NCBI GenBank assembly: GCA_017622295.1
Contig: JAGARK010000073.1
Coordinates: forward strand, 1 to 64,000
From: Oscillospiraceae bacterium
Lineage (GTDB): Bacteria; Bacillota; Clostridia; Oscillospirales; Oscillospiraceae
DNA length: 64,000 nt
Direction: 5' to 3'
Shown: one piece after another, positions 7,795 to 15,471 of the stretch
Layout: each line of letters starts with the position of its first letter
Position numbering within the stretch: position 1 is the first letter of the stretch
Notes under the pieces: generated by a model
The model's database searches: none
What the model saw: only the letters and a program-made list of their open reading frames with translations
What the model was told of the DNA's origin: nothing
Made by a program: the position numbers and the translations under genes

Positions 7795-7834
7795 ACAAAA
7801 AAGTGCGTAAGTCCAGATCCGGACTTACGCACTT
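7795..7834 (-). terminator. Strong terminator between the 7893 gene and the MATE gene
   Basis: A perfect 14-bp stem, AAGTGCGTAAGTCC (7801-7814) with its complement (7821-7834), followed on the minus strand by six T. It can end the upstream lipoprotein message, but it also lies about 15-50 bases after a predicted start for the MATE message. Confidence 0.8.
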
Positions 7835-7853
7835 CGTGCTACTCGATGGTTTG

Positions 7854-7883
7854 ATTATATCACATCACCGGCTAAAAAATCAA
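7854..7883 (-). promoter_or_regulatory. Predicted MATE promoter
   Basis: TTGATT (7883-7878), an 18-bp spacer and TATAAT (7859-7854) on the minus strand, just after the stop codon of the upstream lipoprotein gene. Confidence 0.55.
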
Positions 7884-7892
7884 GCAGGAAAA

Positions 7893-9011
7893 TCAGTCAG
7901 CCAGGAATGCGTTGGCGGTCAGGTTGCTGTACTGCTCCTCAGTCAGCTCACAGCCGTAGAACAGCTCGTAGTACTCGTAGATCTCAGCCTTGACGTCGTA
8001 GTCGCAGTATTCGGGATAAAGCTCAGCGGTCAGCCAGATCATGCCCAGATAACGCTGGACAGCAGGGGGTGTACCCATCCAGTTGTGGGGGCCTTCGGGA
8101 ACTTCAATGTAGTTGCCTTTGGCAATTGCGCTGATTTCAGACCAGGTATCCATTTCAGCGGCAGTTTCGTAGATGCTATCAGGGGCAAACAGGATGAAAT
8201 CGGGGTTCCACAGGGCAATCTGCTCCATGGTCACGGCGTTGCCGGAGCCCTTGCTGCTGGGGCTGTCCACCACGGCAATGTTGTTGGTCAGCATGTCGAT
8301 CAGCTCGGAATGATAGGAATCCTTTGCCAGAACGTTCAGGCCCTCTTCGCCCAGGATGTACATGGCGTTGACCTTGTTGTCACCCACCTGCTCCATGATG
8401 GAGGTGGTGCGGCTGTAAACCCGCTCGCAGAACTGTGCCAGCTCCTCAGCCTTTTCTTCACGGCCCAGCAGCTTGCCCAGGGTCCGGAAAGTCTGGGGCA
8501 TAGTCTCCAGAGTTGCGGAAGCGAAAACGGAGGGGATGTTAGTCTGAGCCTGCAGGTTATCCATGTCTTCGGTACCGCTGGACATGGTCTGACCGATGTC
8601 GATGATGACCTGGGGATCAGCCAGAGCCAGCTCTTCCACATTCAGGTCGGCAGTGTTGTACAGCTGACCGAGGAAGGGCAGGTTCAGGTACTCTTCGGGA
8701 ATAAAGCCTTCAGCGGTGGAATACCACTTTGCAGCCAGACCAACGAACATATCGGGAGCGATGGCGTACAGGATGATCTGGGACAGCGGACCGGTGGGGA
8801 CGATGCGCTCGATGGCGGCAGGCAGTTCCACTTCACGGCCCAGGTCATCGGTAAAGACCACGGTAGTGGGAGCAGCTTCCGTTTCGGGAGTAGCTTCAGT
8901 GGGAGTCTCAGTCACCACAGGAGCATCGGTGGGATCGGGCTGCTGTGTGCCGCAGGCCATCAGGCTGAACATCATGGTGAAGACCAGCAGCAGAGCAATC
9001 AGTTTTTTCAT
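7893..9011 (-). CDS. BtuF/MolA-like ABC transporter substrate-binding lipoprotein
   Basis: A 372-residue lipoprotein: signal peptide with lipobox LMAC (Cys about residue 20), a Thr/Glu/Pro-rich linker to residue ~50, then a class III binding fold beginning FTDDLGREVELPAAIERIV. The family carries iron chelates, cobalamin, haem or, as in Haemophilus MolA, molybdate and tungstate. No permease or ATPase gene is adjacent. It lies between the Mo-cofactor operon and its own terminator, and its promoter carries the same operator and spacing as modA. I therefore infer a molybdate/tungstate-related ligand; iron complexes remain possible. Confidence 0.8.
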   Translation of the reverse strand: MKKLIALLLVFTMMFSLMACGTQQPDPTDAPVVTETPTEATPETEAAPTTVVFTDDLGREVELPAAIERIVPTGPLSQIILYAIAPDMFVGLAAKWYSTAEGFIPEEYLNLPFLGQLYNTADLNVEELALADPQVIIDIGQTMSSGTEDMDNLQAQTNIPSVFASATLETMPQTFRTLGKLLGREEKAEELAQFCERVYSRTTSIMEQVGDNKVNAMYILGEEGLNVLAKDSYHSELIDMLTNNIAVVDSPSSKGSGNAVTMEQIALWNPDFILFAPDSIYETAAEMDTWSEISAIAKGNYIEVPEGPHNWMGTPPAVQRYLGMIWLTAELYPEYCDYDVKAEIYEYYELFYGCELTEEQYSNLTANAFLAD

Positions 9012-9070
9012 GTTTCTTTTCTCCTTTGTTTGGATATGCGGCGGCTGTTCAGTTATCCGCCAACAGCTTT

Positions 9071-9112
9071 ATCATATATGATTTCTGCTTCAAATGTCGT
9101 TGCTTCAGCAAC
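9071..9112 (-). promoter_or_regulatory. GTTGC-N4-GCAAC operator and -10 box of the MolA-like gene
   Basis: On the minus strand GTTGC TGAA GCAAC (9112-9099), then 22 bases, then TATGAT (9076-9071). The architecture is identical to that before modA. No good -35 box is present, as expected for a class II activated promoter. Confidence 0.7.
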
Positions 9113-9130
9113 TGCAAAATTCTCAGATAT

Positions 9131-9169
9131 AAAAAATCCGCCTGATACGGCATTCGGCATCAGACGGAT
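9131..9169 (-). terminator. Terminator of the mod-moa operon
   Basis: ATCCGTCTGAT (9169-9159, minus strand) pairs with ATCAGGCGGAT (9146-9136) and is followed by TTTTTT, just after the moaE-like stop codon. Confidence 0.8.
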
Positions 9170-9184
9170 CGTTTGTCGGGCAGA

Positions 9185-9574
9185 TCAATTTCGTTCAATT
9201 TCTGTGACACACTCGTTTTTCAGCTTGCCCACAAGGAATTGCAGGGCATCCACCACCCGTGGGCGGATATCACCGCCGATGAGAACATACATGATATCGT
9301 CACCCAGTTCCAGCTCGCCTTCGTTCAGCCAGGCACGGACATAGTAGATGCCATCCATGCGGCAGGTTTCTGCAACTGCCGCATCGACTTTCTGCTGATC
9401 GCAGGTGAAATACATGCCGCTGACATCCGGGGCATCTGCACCCTGACGGACTTTTGCCTTGGCAGTCTGGCGGACAGTGCCGTTATGGGTCAGGTACATG
9501 CCGATCTTTGCTGCACTTTCGTGAGCCTTGGCTTCACGGAGCCACTGGTCAATAGAAGGAGAATTCTTCGCCAT
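9185..9574 (-). CDS. moaE: Molybdopterin synthase catalytic subunit-like protein (MoaE)
   Basis: A 129-residue protein resembling MoaE, which transfers sulfur from MoaD to precursor Z in molybdopterin synthesis. Visible features are the early G-M-Y-L-T-H-N-G-T-V-R segment and the C-terminal helix VVDALQFLVGKLKNECVTEIE with lysines where MoaE has its catalytic pair. The protein is shorter and more divergent than E. coli MoaE, and no moaD is seen in the window. It is the last gene of the mod-moa operon, 3 bases after moaB. The call rests on weak similarity plus context. Confidence 0.7.
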   Translation of the reverse strand: MAKNSPSIDQWLREAKAHESAAKIGMYLTHNGTVRQTAKAKVRQGADAPDVSGMYFTCDQQKVDAAVAETCRMDGIYYVRAWLNEGELELGDDIMYVLIGGDIRPRVVDALQFLVGKLKNECVTEIERN

Positions 9575-9577
9575 GGC

Positions 9578-10072
9578 TCAACCTCCGCAATTCGCGCTGC
9601 CAGCGCTTGCCAGCATTTCCAGACCGTGGTCCACCGCATCAATGACAGCCAGAATATTCTCCTGAACAGCCTTCTTGCTGCCGGGGAGATTGATGATCAG
9701 GGTACCCTTACGGATACCGGCAGCGGAGCGGGATAGGCAGCCTTTGGGAGTGATCTTCATAGATGCAGCACGCATGGCTTCCGGGATACCGGGAGTGGGG
9801 CGTTCAACGATAGCCATGGTGGCTTCGGGGGTAATGTCACGGGGAGAGAAGCCTGTACCGCCGGTGGTCAGTACCAGGGCGATGCCTTTTTCATCGGCGC
9901 ACTTGCTGAGTTCCGCCTTGATGGAATCAAAATCATCGGGAATGATGGTGGTATAGACCACTTTATAGCCCTTATTTTTTAACAACTCCACCAGTGCGGG
10001 GCCGCTGGTGTCGATGCGTTCGCCAATGTACCCTTTGTCGCTGACGGTGATAACTGCTGCTGTATAGCTCAT
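9578..10072 (-). CDS. moaB: Molybdenum cofactor biosynthesis protein MoaB/Mog
   Basis: A 164-residue MoCF domain protein that adenylylates molybdopterin before metal insertion. Motifs are AVITVSDKG at the N terminus, LVLTTGGTGFSPRDITPEAT in the middle and LIINLPGSKKAV near the end, all typical of MogA/MoaB. ATG 10072 overlaps the moaC stop as ATGA and has AGGGAGGAA upstream; the longer open frame to 10168 overlaps moaC and is rejected. It works with the MoeA-like product of the same operon. Confidence 0.9.
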   Translation of the reverse strand: MSYTAAVITVSDKGYIGERIDTSGPALVELLKNKGYKVVYTTIIPDDFDSIKAELSKCADEKGIALVLTTGGTGFSPRDITPEATMAIVERPTPGIPEAMRAASMKITPKGCLSRSAAGIRKGTLIINLPGSKKAVQENILAVIDAVDHGLEMLASAGSANCGG

Positions 10073-10554
10073 GTTTCTTCCTCCCTGAAATAATCTCCGT
10101 GGACACCGCCTGTCTTGCTGACCAGACGGATATCCGTAATCGTCATGTCCTTCTGGACTGCCTTGCACATATCGTAGACTGTCAATGCTGCGGTGGATAC
10201 AGCGGTCAGCGCCTCCATCTCCACGCCGGTTCTGCCGTCACAGGACACGGTAGCCTTGATCTCGACAGACTTACGGCTTTCGTCCAGGCTCAGTTCCAGA
10301 TTGATCCCATCCATCAGGATTGGATGGCACATCGGGATAATATCCGGGGTGCGCTTGGCGCCCATAACGCCTGCAATCTGGGCAACAGTCAGAACATCGC
10401 CCTTCTTCATGCCGCCGCTTTTGATCAGTGCGAAGGTCTTTTCATTGACCAGTACCCGGCCCGCCGCAACGGCGGTGCGTTGTGAAATAGGCTTTTCACC
10501 CACATCCACCATCTTGGCCCGGCCCTGTTCATTGAAATGGGTAAAATCAGCCAT
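10069..10554 (-). CDS. moaC: Cyclic pyranopterin monophosphate synthase MoaC
   Basis: A 161-residue MoaC, which converts the MoaA product to cyclic pyranopterin monophosphate. Diagnostic segments are KRTPDIIPMCHPI, CDGRTGVEMEALTAVSTAAL, YDMCKAVQKDM and SKTGGVHGDY. The start ATG 10554 is 2 bases after the moaA stop; the longer frame to 10626 runs into moaA. It overlaps moaB by 4 bases, so translation is probably coupled. Confidence 0.95.
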   Translation of the reverse strand: MADFTHFNEQGRAKMVDVGEKPISQRTAVAAGRVLVNEKTFALIKSGGMKKGDVLTVAQIAGVMGAKRTPDIIPMCHPILMDGINLELSLDESRKSVEIKATVSCDGRTGVEMEALTAVSTAALTVYDMCKAVQKDMTITDIRLVSKTGGVHGDYFREEET

Positions 10555-10556
10555 GG

Positions 10557-11510
10557 TTAACCTCCGATTTGATTCATGTTTCGTCCGGCCTTGCTGCGGT
10601 TGATGGCATCCAAATCGCCGTGCCACCGGGGCTTATTCCAGATAGCCTGCTCCAATACGGCTTTCATGCCATCAAAATCCAGCCCCTTGAGGGAATACTC
10701 ATCGGACGAGTGCAGACAAGGTTTGACCTTGCCATCAGCGGTGAGCCGGATGCGGTTGCAGGTGCCGCAGAAATGGGCATTCAGTGGGCTGATAAGGCCG
10801 ATATTGCCCTGTGCACCGGGGAGCCGATACAGCTTTGCCACGCCGCCATCAGCCGGGACAGATTCCGCATCTGGCAGGGCTTCCAACACCCTGGTGTAGG
10901 GCACGAAGGAAGCTTCCCGGAAGTCGCCGCTGTCGTACATGGGCATCATTTCGATGAAGCGCATATCCACGGGATACTGCCTGGTCAGCTCCGCCAAAGG
11001 CAGGATTTCGTCATCATTGAAGCCGCCGATGAGAACGGCGTTGATCTTCACTTTTTGAAAGCCTGCATCCAGGGCTGCATGGAATCCTGTCCGAAAATCC
11101 GCCAGCGTGCCAGTCCGAGTAATATAGGCATACTTCTCGGGATTCAGGGTATCCAGGCTCAGGTTGATCCGCTTGACTCCGGCATCTTTCAGAGGCTCCG
11201 CCAGCCTGGGCAGGAAAATACCGTTGGTGGTCAGGCACACTTCCTCAATGCCCTCCACCATGGCCGCCCGGCGGCAGATGGAGACGATATTCCGCTTGAC
11301 CAGAGGCTCACCGCCAGTGATCCGGAGTTTCCGGACCCCCAGAGATGCGGCCGCCTCCACAGCGGTGATCATCTCGTCCTCCGTGAGCATATCCTTATGC
11401 TCTTTCAGGCACACGCCCTCGGCGGGCATACAGTAGCGGCAGCGCAGATTGCATTTGTCCGTTACGGACAGCCGCATATATGTAATGTTTCTTCCGTGTT
11501 GATCGATCAT
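10557..11510 (-). CDS. moaA: GTP 3',8-cyclase MoaA (radical SAM)
   Basis: A 317-residue radical SAM enzyme for the first step of molybdopterin synthesis. It shows the N-terminal cluster motif CNLRCRYC, the SAM segment RITGGEPL, the C-terminal cluster CGTCNRIRLTADGKVKPCL and the C-terminal GG that MoaA uses in catalysis. ATG 11510 follows the stop of the MoeA-like gene by one base. A longer frame to 11582 overlaps that gene and is rejected. Confidence 0.95.
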   Translation of the reverse strand: MIDQHGRNITYMRLSVTDKCNLRCRYCMPAEGVCLKEHKDMLTEDEMITAVEAAASLGVRKLRITGGEPLVKRNIVSICRRAAMVEGIEEVCLTTNGIFLPRLAEPLKDAGVKRINLSLDTLNPEKYAYITRTGTLADFRTGFHAALDAGFQKVKINAVLIGGFNDDEILPLAELTRQYPVDMRFIEMMPMYDSGDFREASFVPYTRVLEALPDAESVPADGGVAKLYRLPGAQGNIGLISPLNAHFCGTCNRIRLTADGKVKPCLHSSDEYSLKGLDFDGMKAVLEQAIWNKPRWHGDLDAINRSKAGRNMNQIGG

Positions 11511-11511
11511 A

Positions 11512-12528
11512 TCAGTACCGTCCGAAAGTGCAGTTGGGCCAGTGGCAGACCTTGCACATCTGGCACAGGCCGCCGTCAGCAAGACCCGTCAGTTCTTCCT
11601 TGGTGATCTTCTGTCCTGCGAAGATCTGGGGCAGCAGGACGTCGAAAATGGTGGTAGGCAGGCTGATGGCTGCGCCGGGGACGCCCAGCACAGGAATGTC
11701 ACCCAGATACGCAACCAGGGTCATATTTCCGGGCTGGGAAGGAACGCCATGGGTCACAATGTCAGCACCCAGCTGCCGGACGGCGGTGGGGGTCAGGTCA
11801 TCGGGGTCAACGCTCATACCGCCGGTGAAAATCAGGAAGTCGGCACCGTTTTCCAGATGCTTCTTTGCAGCACCCACGATCATATCCAGATCATCATCAC
11901 AGATGGTGACGCCCACGATCTCGCAGGGGTACTGCTTCATCTTGGCACGAACCACAGGCTCGAACTTGTCCTTGATACGGCCGGTGTAGACCTCACTTCC
12001 GGTAATGACCACGCCCAGCTTCTTATTCTGGTAGGGCAGCAGGTCAAGAAGCTTTTCTTCCGCACAGAGCCGCTCAGCCGCGATGATCTGCTCTTCTTTG
12101 GTCACCAGAGGGACGATCCGCATGGACGCAAGGCGGGCACCTACTTCAACGGGATAGTGGTCCGGCAGGGTGCAGATGGTAATATCGCCGATGGAATCGA
12201 TCTTCCGAAGCAGCTCCCGGTTCACCCGGAACATACCCCTTCTGTCTGCAAACAGCAGCACCTTGCCCTCAGAAGGCTCAGTGTAGTGGGCACCCTCCAC
12301 GGGAGCCATGGCCGCCATCCGGCGGGCGCAGTCATCCTCGTGGATCTCCCCGGCGTCAGCTTCCCATACGAAAATGGTCCGCTTGCCGATGTCCAGCAGA
12401 TGAGGGATATCTTCCTCCCGGATGATGTGTCCCCGCTTGAAGGCTGCACCCTTGAAGCCGTCCTTCATCTCGGTAATATCGTGGCACAGCGACCTGCCCA
12501 CAGCATTTTCGACGTTGATCTTTTTCAT
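11512..12528 (-). CDS. Molybdopterin-binding protein (MoeA-like)
   Basis: A 338-residue protein with a MoCF-type molybdopterin-binding domain in its second half: VITGSEVYTGRIKD, LIFTGGMSVDPDDLTP and VHGVPSQPGNM/LGVPGAAI-type segments. The N-terminal part (~residues 1-170) corresponds to the MoeA-like non-catalytic region. The C terminus carries a cysteine cluster, CQMCKVCHWPNC, that could hold a metal. It probably inserts molybdate into adenylylated molybdopterin or serves a hydroxylase-specific variant of that step. It lies 14 bases after modC in the operon. Confidence 0.85.
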   Translation of the reverse strand: MKKINVENAVGRSLCHDITEMKDGFKGAAFKRGHIIREEDIPHLLDIGKRTIFVWEADAGEIHEDDCARRMAAMAPVEGAHYTEPSEGKVLLFADRRGMFRVNRELLRKIDSIGDITICTLPDHYPVEVGARLASMRIVPLVTKEEQIIAAERLCAEEKLLDLLPYQNKKLGVVITGSEVYTGRIKDKFEPVVRAKMKQYPCEIVGVTICDDDLDMIVGAAKKHLENGADFLIFTGGMSVDPDDLTPTAVRQLGADIVTHGVPSQPGNMTLVAYLGDIPVLGVPGAAISLPTTIFDVLLPQIFAGQKITKEELTGLADGGLCQMCKVCHWPNCTFGRY

Positions 12529-12542
12529 GTTCTTACCTCTCT

Positions 12543-13589
12543 TTATTTGTCCCGAAGCAGCAAAACGGCTTCGGTGGGTATGTGAATTCCTACTTCGTCA
12601 GCACGAAGGATTTCCCAGTCCTTTTTCAGAAGCTCCCAGCCAATAGGAACGGTGCATTTAGAATTTAGCGGTTCCAGCATGATGGTGTAGGAAAAGGGAT
12701 TCTCGATCTCCTCAACCACCCGGCAGCGATAGCCGTTCTCACCGGGGCCGGGGCGGATTGTCTTCATGCGAACGCCCACGGCAGTAACATCTAGCAGCGC
12801 ATTTTGAACAGTCAGGACCATATCCCAGTCCGTCGCCCAAAGCTGGCCATTTTCCAGCCGTTCGATGGAGGATACATTCTTGCAGCCTGTCAGGATAGCG
12901 CCCTTCCGGGTCTGAGGATCGGCAAAGACCGCTCCCCTGCTGCCGATCCGCTCGATCCGCCCCGCATCCATAACGGCGATACTGTCTGACATCCGGAACA
13001 CCTCGTCCCGGTCGTGGGACACCAGCACAACCGTTTTACCGAACTCACGAATGACATGGCGGACCTCCCGTTCCAGCTTGAACCGCAGATGGCTGTCTAA
13101 GGCGGAAAAGGGCTCATCCAGCAGTAAAATTCTGGGACTGGATACCAGAATCCGGGCCAGCGCCACACGCTGCTGCTGACCGCCGGAAAGTTGATGGGGG
13201 TAACGGTTTGCAAATTCCGACAAGCCAAAGCTTTCCATGACGGACTGCACCATGTTATTTCGCTTTTGTGCGTCCTTTTCCCGTTTGGCACCGGCACGGA
13301 TGTTTTGCAGCACCGTCATATTGGGAAACAGGGCATAATTCTGGAACATCAGTCCTGTCCGTCGCTCCTGGGGGCTGAGATTGATCTTCTTATCGGAGTC
13401 AAACAGCGTCACGCCATCGACAATGATTTTTCCTTTATCGGGTGTTTCAATACCGGCGATGCATTTCAGAGTCAGACTCTTGCCGCAGCCGGAAGCGCCC
13501 AGCAGGGAGATAGTCTCATCCCCGGCCTCAAATTTGACTTTCAGGTGAAAGGAACCCCAATTCTTCTCAATATCCACATACAGTGACAT
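12543..13589 (-). CDS. modC: Molybdate ABC transporter ATP-binding protein ModC
   Basis: A 348-residue ABC ATPase: Walker A GASGCGKS (~residue 31), signature LSGGQQQR, Walker B ILLLDEP and switch histidine in LVSHDRDE. A C-terminal region of about 110 residues after the ATPase core corresponds to the TOBE/Mop-type regulatory part, here divergent. It energises ModAB uptake of molybdate. Its ATG 13589 directly abuts the modB stop codon. Confidence 0.9.
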   Translation of the reverse strand: MSLYVDIEKNWGSFHLKVKFEAGDETISLLGASGCGKSLTLKCIAGIETPDKGKIIVDGVTLFDSDKKINLSPQERRTGLMFQNYALFPNMTVLQNIRAGAKREKDAQKRNNMVQSVMESFGLSEFANRYPHQLSGGQQQRVALARILVSSPRILLLDEPFSALDSHLRFKLEREVRHVIREFGKTVVLVSHDRDEVFRMSDSIAVMDAGRIERIGSRGAVFADPQTRKGAILTGCKNVSSIERLENGQLWATDWDMVLTVQNALLDVTAVGVRMKTIRPGPGENGYRCRVVEEIENPFSYTIMLEPLNSKCTVPIGWELLKKDWEILRADEVGIHIPTEAVLLLRDK

Positions 13590-14261
13590 TCAGATTCCTC
13601 CCTTCTTTCCGTTCTTCTTTTCCAGCATATTCACCGCCAGCAGCACCACAAAGGAGATGGCAAGATTCACCATGACCCATTGGAAGGCCAGGCCGTCGTC
13701 ATTGGTGCGCCAGAGCTGGTAGACAGTTGTGGAAATGGTGGCCGTTCTGCCGGGGGTGTAACCGCAGAGCATGCTGGTTGCACCGTATTCGCCCAGGGCT
13801 CTGGCGAAGGCCAGAACAGTGCCTGCCAGGATACCCTGACGGCAATATGGCATCCGTACCCGCCAGAAGATGTAGGAATTTGACAATCCTAAGGACTGAG
13901 CAGAATAAGCAAGCGTTTCATCGAAGGACTCAAAGGCACCTCTGGCAGTGCGGTACATCAGCGGGAAGATCACCACCGTGGTGGCAAAGATGGCTGACCA
14001 CCAGGTCATAGTCAGCTTCAGGTCGAAGTTTTCCAGAAACCATGCGCCAATGATCCGCTTGGGGCCAAGAACACGAAGAAGCAAATAACCGACCACCGTA
14101 GGCGGGAGCACCAGCGGCAGGGTCAGGATCACATCCAGCACACCCTTCACAAGTCTTGGCGCTTTTGCAATATAGTAGGCCGAGAAGATACCAACAAAGA
14201 AGATGATGACGGTGCTGATCAGGGCGATTCTGATGGAATTCAATAACGGAAACCAGTCCAT
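13590..14261 (-). CDS. modB: Molybdate ABC transporter permease ModB
   Basis: A 223-residue membrane permease with about five to six helices and the cytoplasmic EAA-type loop (ARALGEYGATSMLCGYTPGR) that docks on ModC. ATG 14261 has an AGGAGG ribosome site; the frame upstream to 14321 lacks one. It is separated from modA by a 78-base gap holding a hairpin. Confidence 0.92.
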   Translation of the reverse strand: MDWFPLLNSIRIALISTVIIFFVGIFSAYYIAKAPRLVKGVLDVILTLPLVLPPTVVGYLLLRVLGPKRIIGAWFLENFDLKLTMTWWSAIFATTVVIFPLMYRTARGAFESFDETLAYSAQSLGLSNSYIFWRVRMPYCRQGILAGTVLAFARALGEYGATSMLCGYTPGRTATISTTVYQLWRTNDDGLAFQWVMVNLAISFVVLLAVNMLEKKNGKKGGI

Positions 14262-14286
14262 TTTATTTCCTCCTGAATATGGGAAG

Positions 14287-14314
14287 CAGGCGGGCGGAAA
14301 AATCCGCTCGCCTG
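14287..14314 (-). promoter_or_regulatory. Hairpin between modA and modB
   Basis: A 12-bp stem, CAGGCGGGCGGA (14287-14298) with TCCGCTCGCCTG (14303-14314), without a U-tract. Such hairpins after binding-protein genes often stabilise the upstream mRNA so that the binding protein is made in excess. Confidence 0.6.
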
Positions 14315-14339
14315 ACCCCAAAGAGAGTGTAATTTGTAC

Positions 14340-15230
14340 TTATGCAACGGGGGTGAAGCCCACGTTTTCAAAGACAGCGTCAGCAGCGTCGCCCGTCAGG
14401 AACTCCAGGAACGCCTTGGCAGCTTCCACATTCCTGGAGACGTTCATAACAGCGGCGGGGTAAATGACCTGACCGCACATTTCAGCGGTGGCAGTGTCCA
14501 CAACAGTCAGACCGGCGGAGAAAGCGTCAGTCTGGTAGATGATGCCGCAGTCCACGGTGGCTTCGCTAACCTGGGTGGTGACTTCCTTGACGTTGGAGCC
14601 GTAGGTGATGGCACCGGCAGCAGCCAGATCCGCTTCGACCAATTCGAAGTAGGTCAGGATCTTCTGGGTGTACTGACCAACGGGAACGTCGGCATTGCCC
14701 ATAGCCAGCATAATGGAAGCGTCCTTCAGACCGGCAATCAGATCGTCATAGGAGTTGATGCCAGCAGGGTTTCCTTCGGGAACAGCCAGGGCGACCTTGT
14801 TCTCCAGAATGTTGAAACGGGTGCCTTCCAGAACGAAGTCCAGGCCCTCGGTGTTGACAGCAGCGTCAGCAGTGATGTCCAGCTGATTCATCTGCTTCTG
14901 ACCGGCGGAGATGAAGATGTCCACATCAGCGCCTTCCTGGATCTGGGTCTTCAGGGTGCCGGAAGAGTCGAAGTTGAAGACGATGGTCACTTCGGGATGG
15001 TCGGCCATGTACTGGTTGCCCAGCTCGGTCAGAGTTTCGGTCATGGAAGCGGCAGCAAAGACGATCAGCTCAACAGGTTCTGCCTCAGCCTCAGTGGGAG
15101 CTTCGGTAGTATTGGCGGCCTCGGTGGGGGCATCAGTTGCGGGAGCAGTGGGCTCAGCTTCCTGGCCGCAGCCAGCGAACAGGCCGATGACCATCATCAT
15201 AGCCAGCAGCAGTGCAAGGGTCTTTTTCAT
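14340..15230 (-). CDS. modA: Molybdate-binding lipoprotein ModA
   Basis: A 296-residue binding lipoprotein: signal peptide with lipobox FAGC, an acidic Thr/Pro linker (residues ~24-60), then a ModA fold with FAAASMTETLTELGNQY, FNFDSSGTLKTQIQEGADVD and a C-terminal region VSRNVEAAKAFLEFL. It captures molybdate (or tungstate) outside the membrane for ModBC. It is the first gene of the mod-moa operon, whose promoter carries the GTTGC-N4-GCAAC operator. Confidence 0.92.
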   Translation of the reverse strand: MKKTLALLLAMMMVIGLFAGCGQEAEPTAPATDAPTEAANTTEAPTEAEAEPVELIVFAAASMTETLTELGNQYMADHPEVTIVFNFDSSGTLKTQIQEGADVDIFISAGQKQMNQLDITADAAVNTEGLDFVLEGTRFNILENKVALAVPEGNPAGINSYDDLIAGLKDASIMLAMGNADVPVGQYTQKILTYFELVEADLAAAGAITYGSNVKEVTTQVSEATVDCGIIYQTDAFSAGLTVVDTATAEMCGQVIYPAAVMNVSRNVEAAKAFLEFLTGDAADAVFENVGFTPVA

Positions 15231-15286
15231 GAATTGTTTCCTCCTCATTTTTTCGTGCATTGCGAATCAATATCGCCATTGCAGAC

Positions 15287-15328
15287 ATCATACATCAAGC
15301 GACAAAAAAATGGCGTTGCCTCAGCAAC
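15287..15328 (-). promoter_or_regulatory. modA promoter with GTTGC-N4-GCAAC operator
   Basis: On the minus strand GTTGC TGAG GCAAC (15328-15315), then 22 bases, then TATGAT (15292-15287). The wider palindrome extends to ATGGTGTTGC/GCAACGCCAT. A TTGACA at 15365-15360 could give a second, weaker promoter. Confidence 0.72.
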
Positions 15329-15423
15329 ACCATTCATTTTTATTTTCATATAGAATGATTGTCAATTTCTTATCCCGGGTAATTCTATTCTTGACAAATC
15401 CCTCTCCCCCCTGAAGCCACAAC

Positions 15424-15467
15424 ATAAAACCAGGTACAAATCTTCTCAGCAAAGATCTGTACCTGGT
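15424..15467 (-). terminator. Terminator of the LuxR-type gene
   Basis: A 16-bp stem (15467-15452 with 15444-15429, one mismatch) followed by TTTTAT on the minus strand, just after the regulator stop codon. Confidence 0.75.
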
Positions 15468-15471
15468 ACTT

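Noticed and set aside
15231..15420. Molybdenum-cofactor riboswitch before modA
   Set aside because: The leader after the predicted start near 15280 is only about 50 bases and holds no multi-stem fold of that kind.
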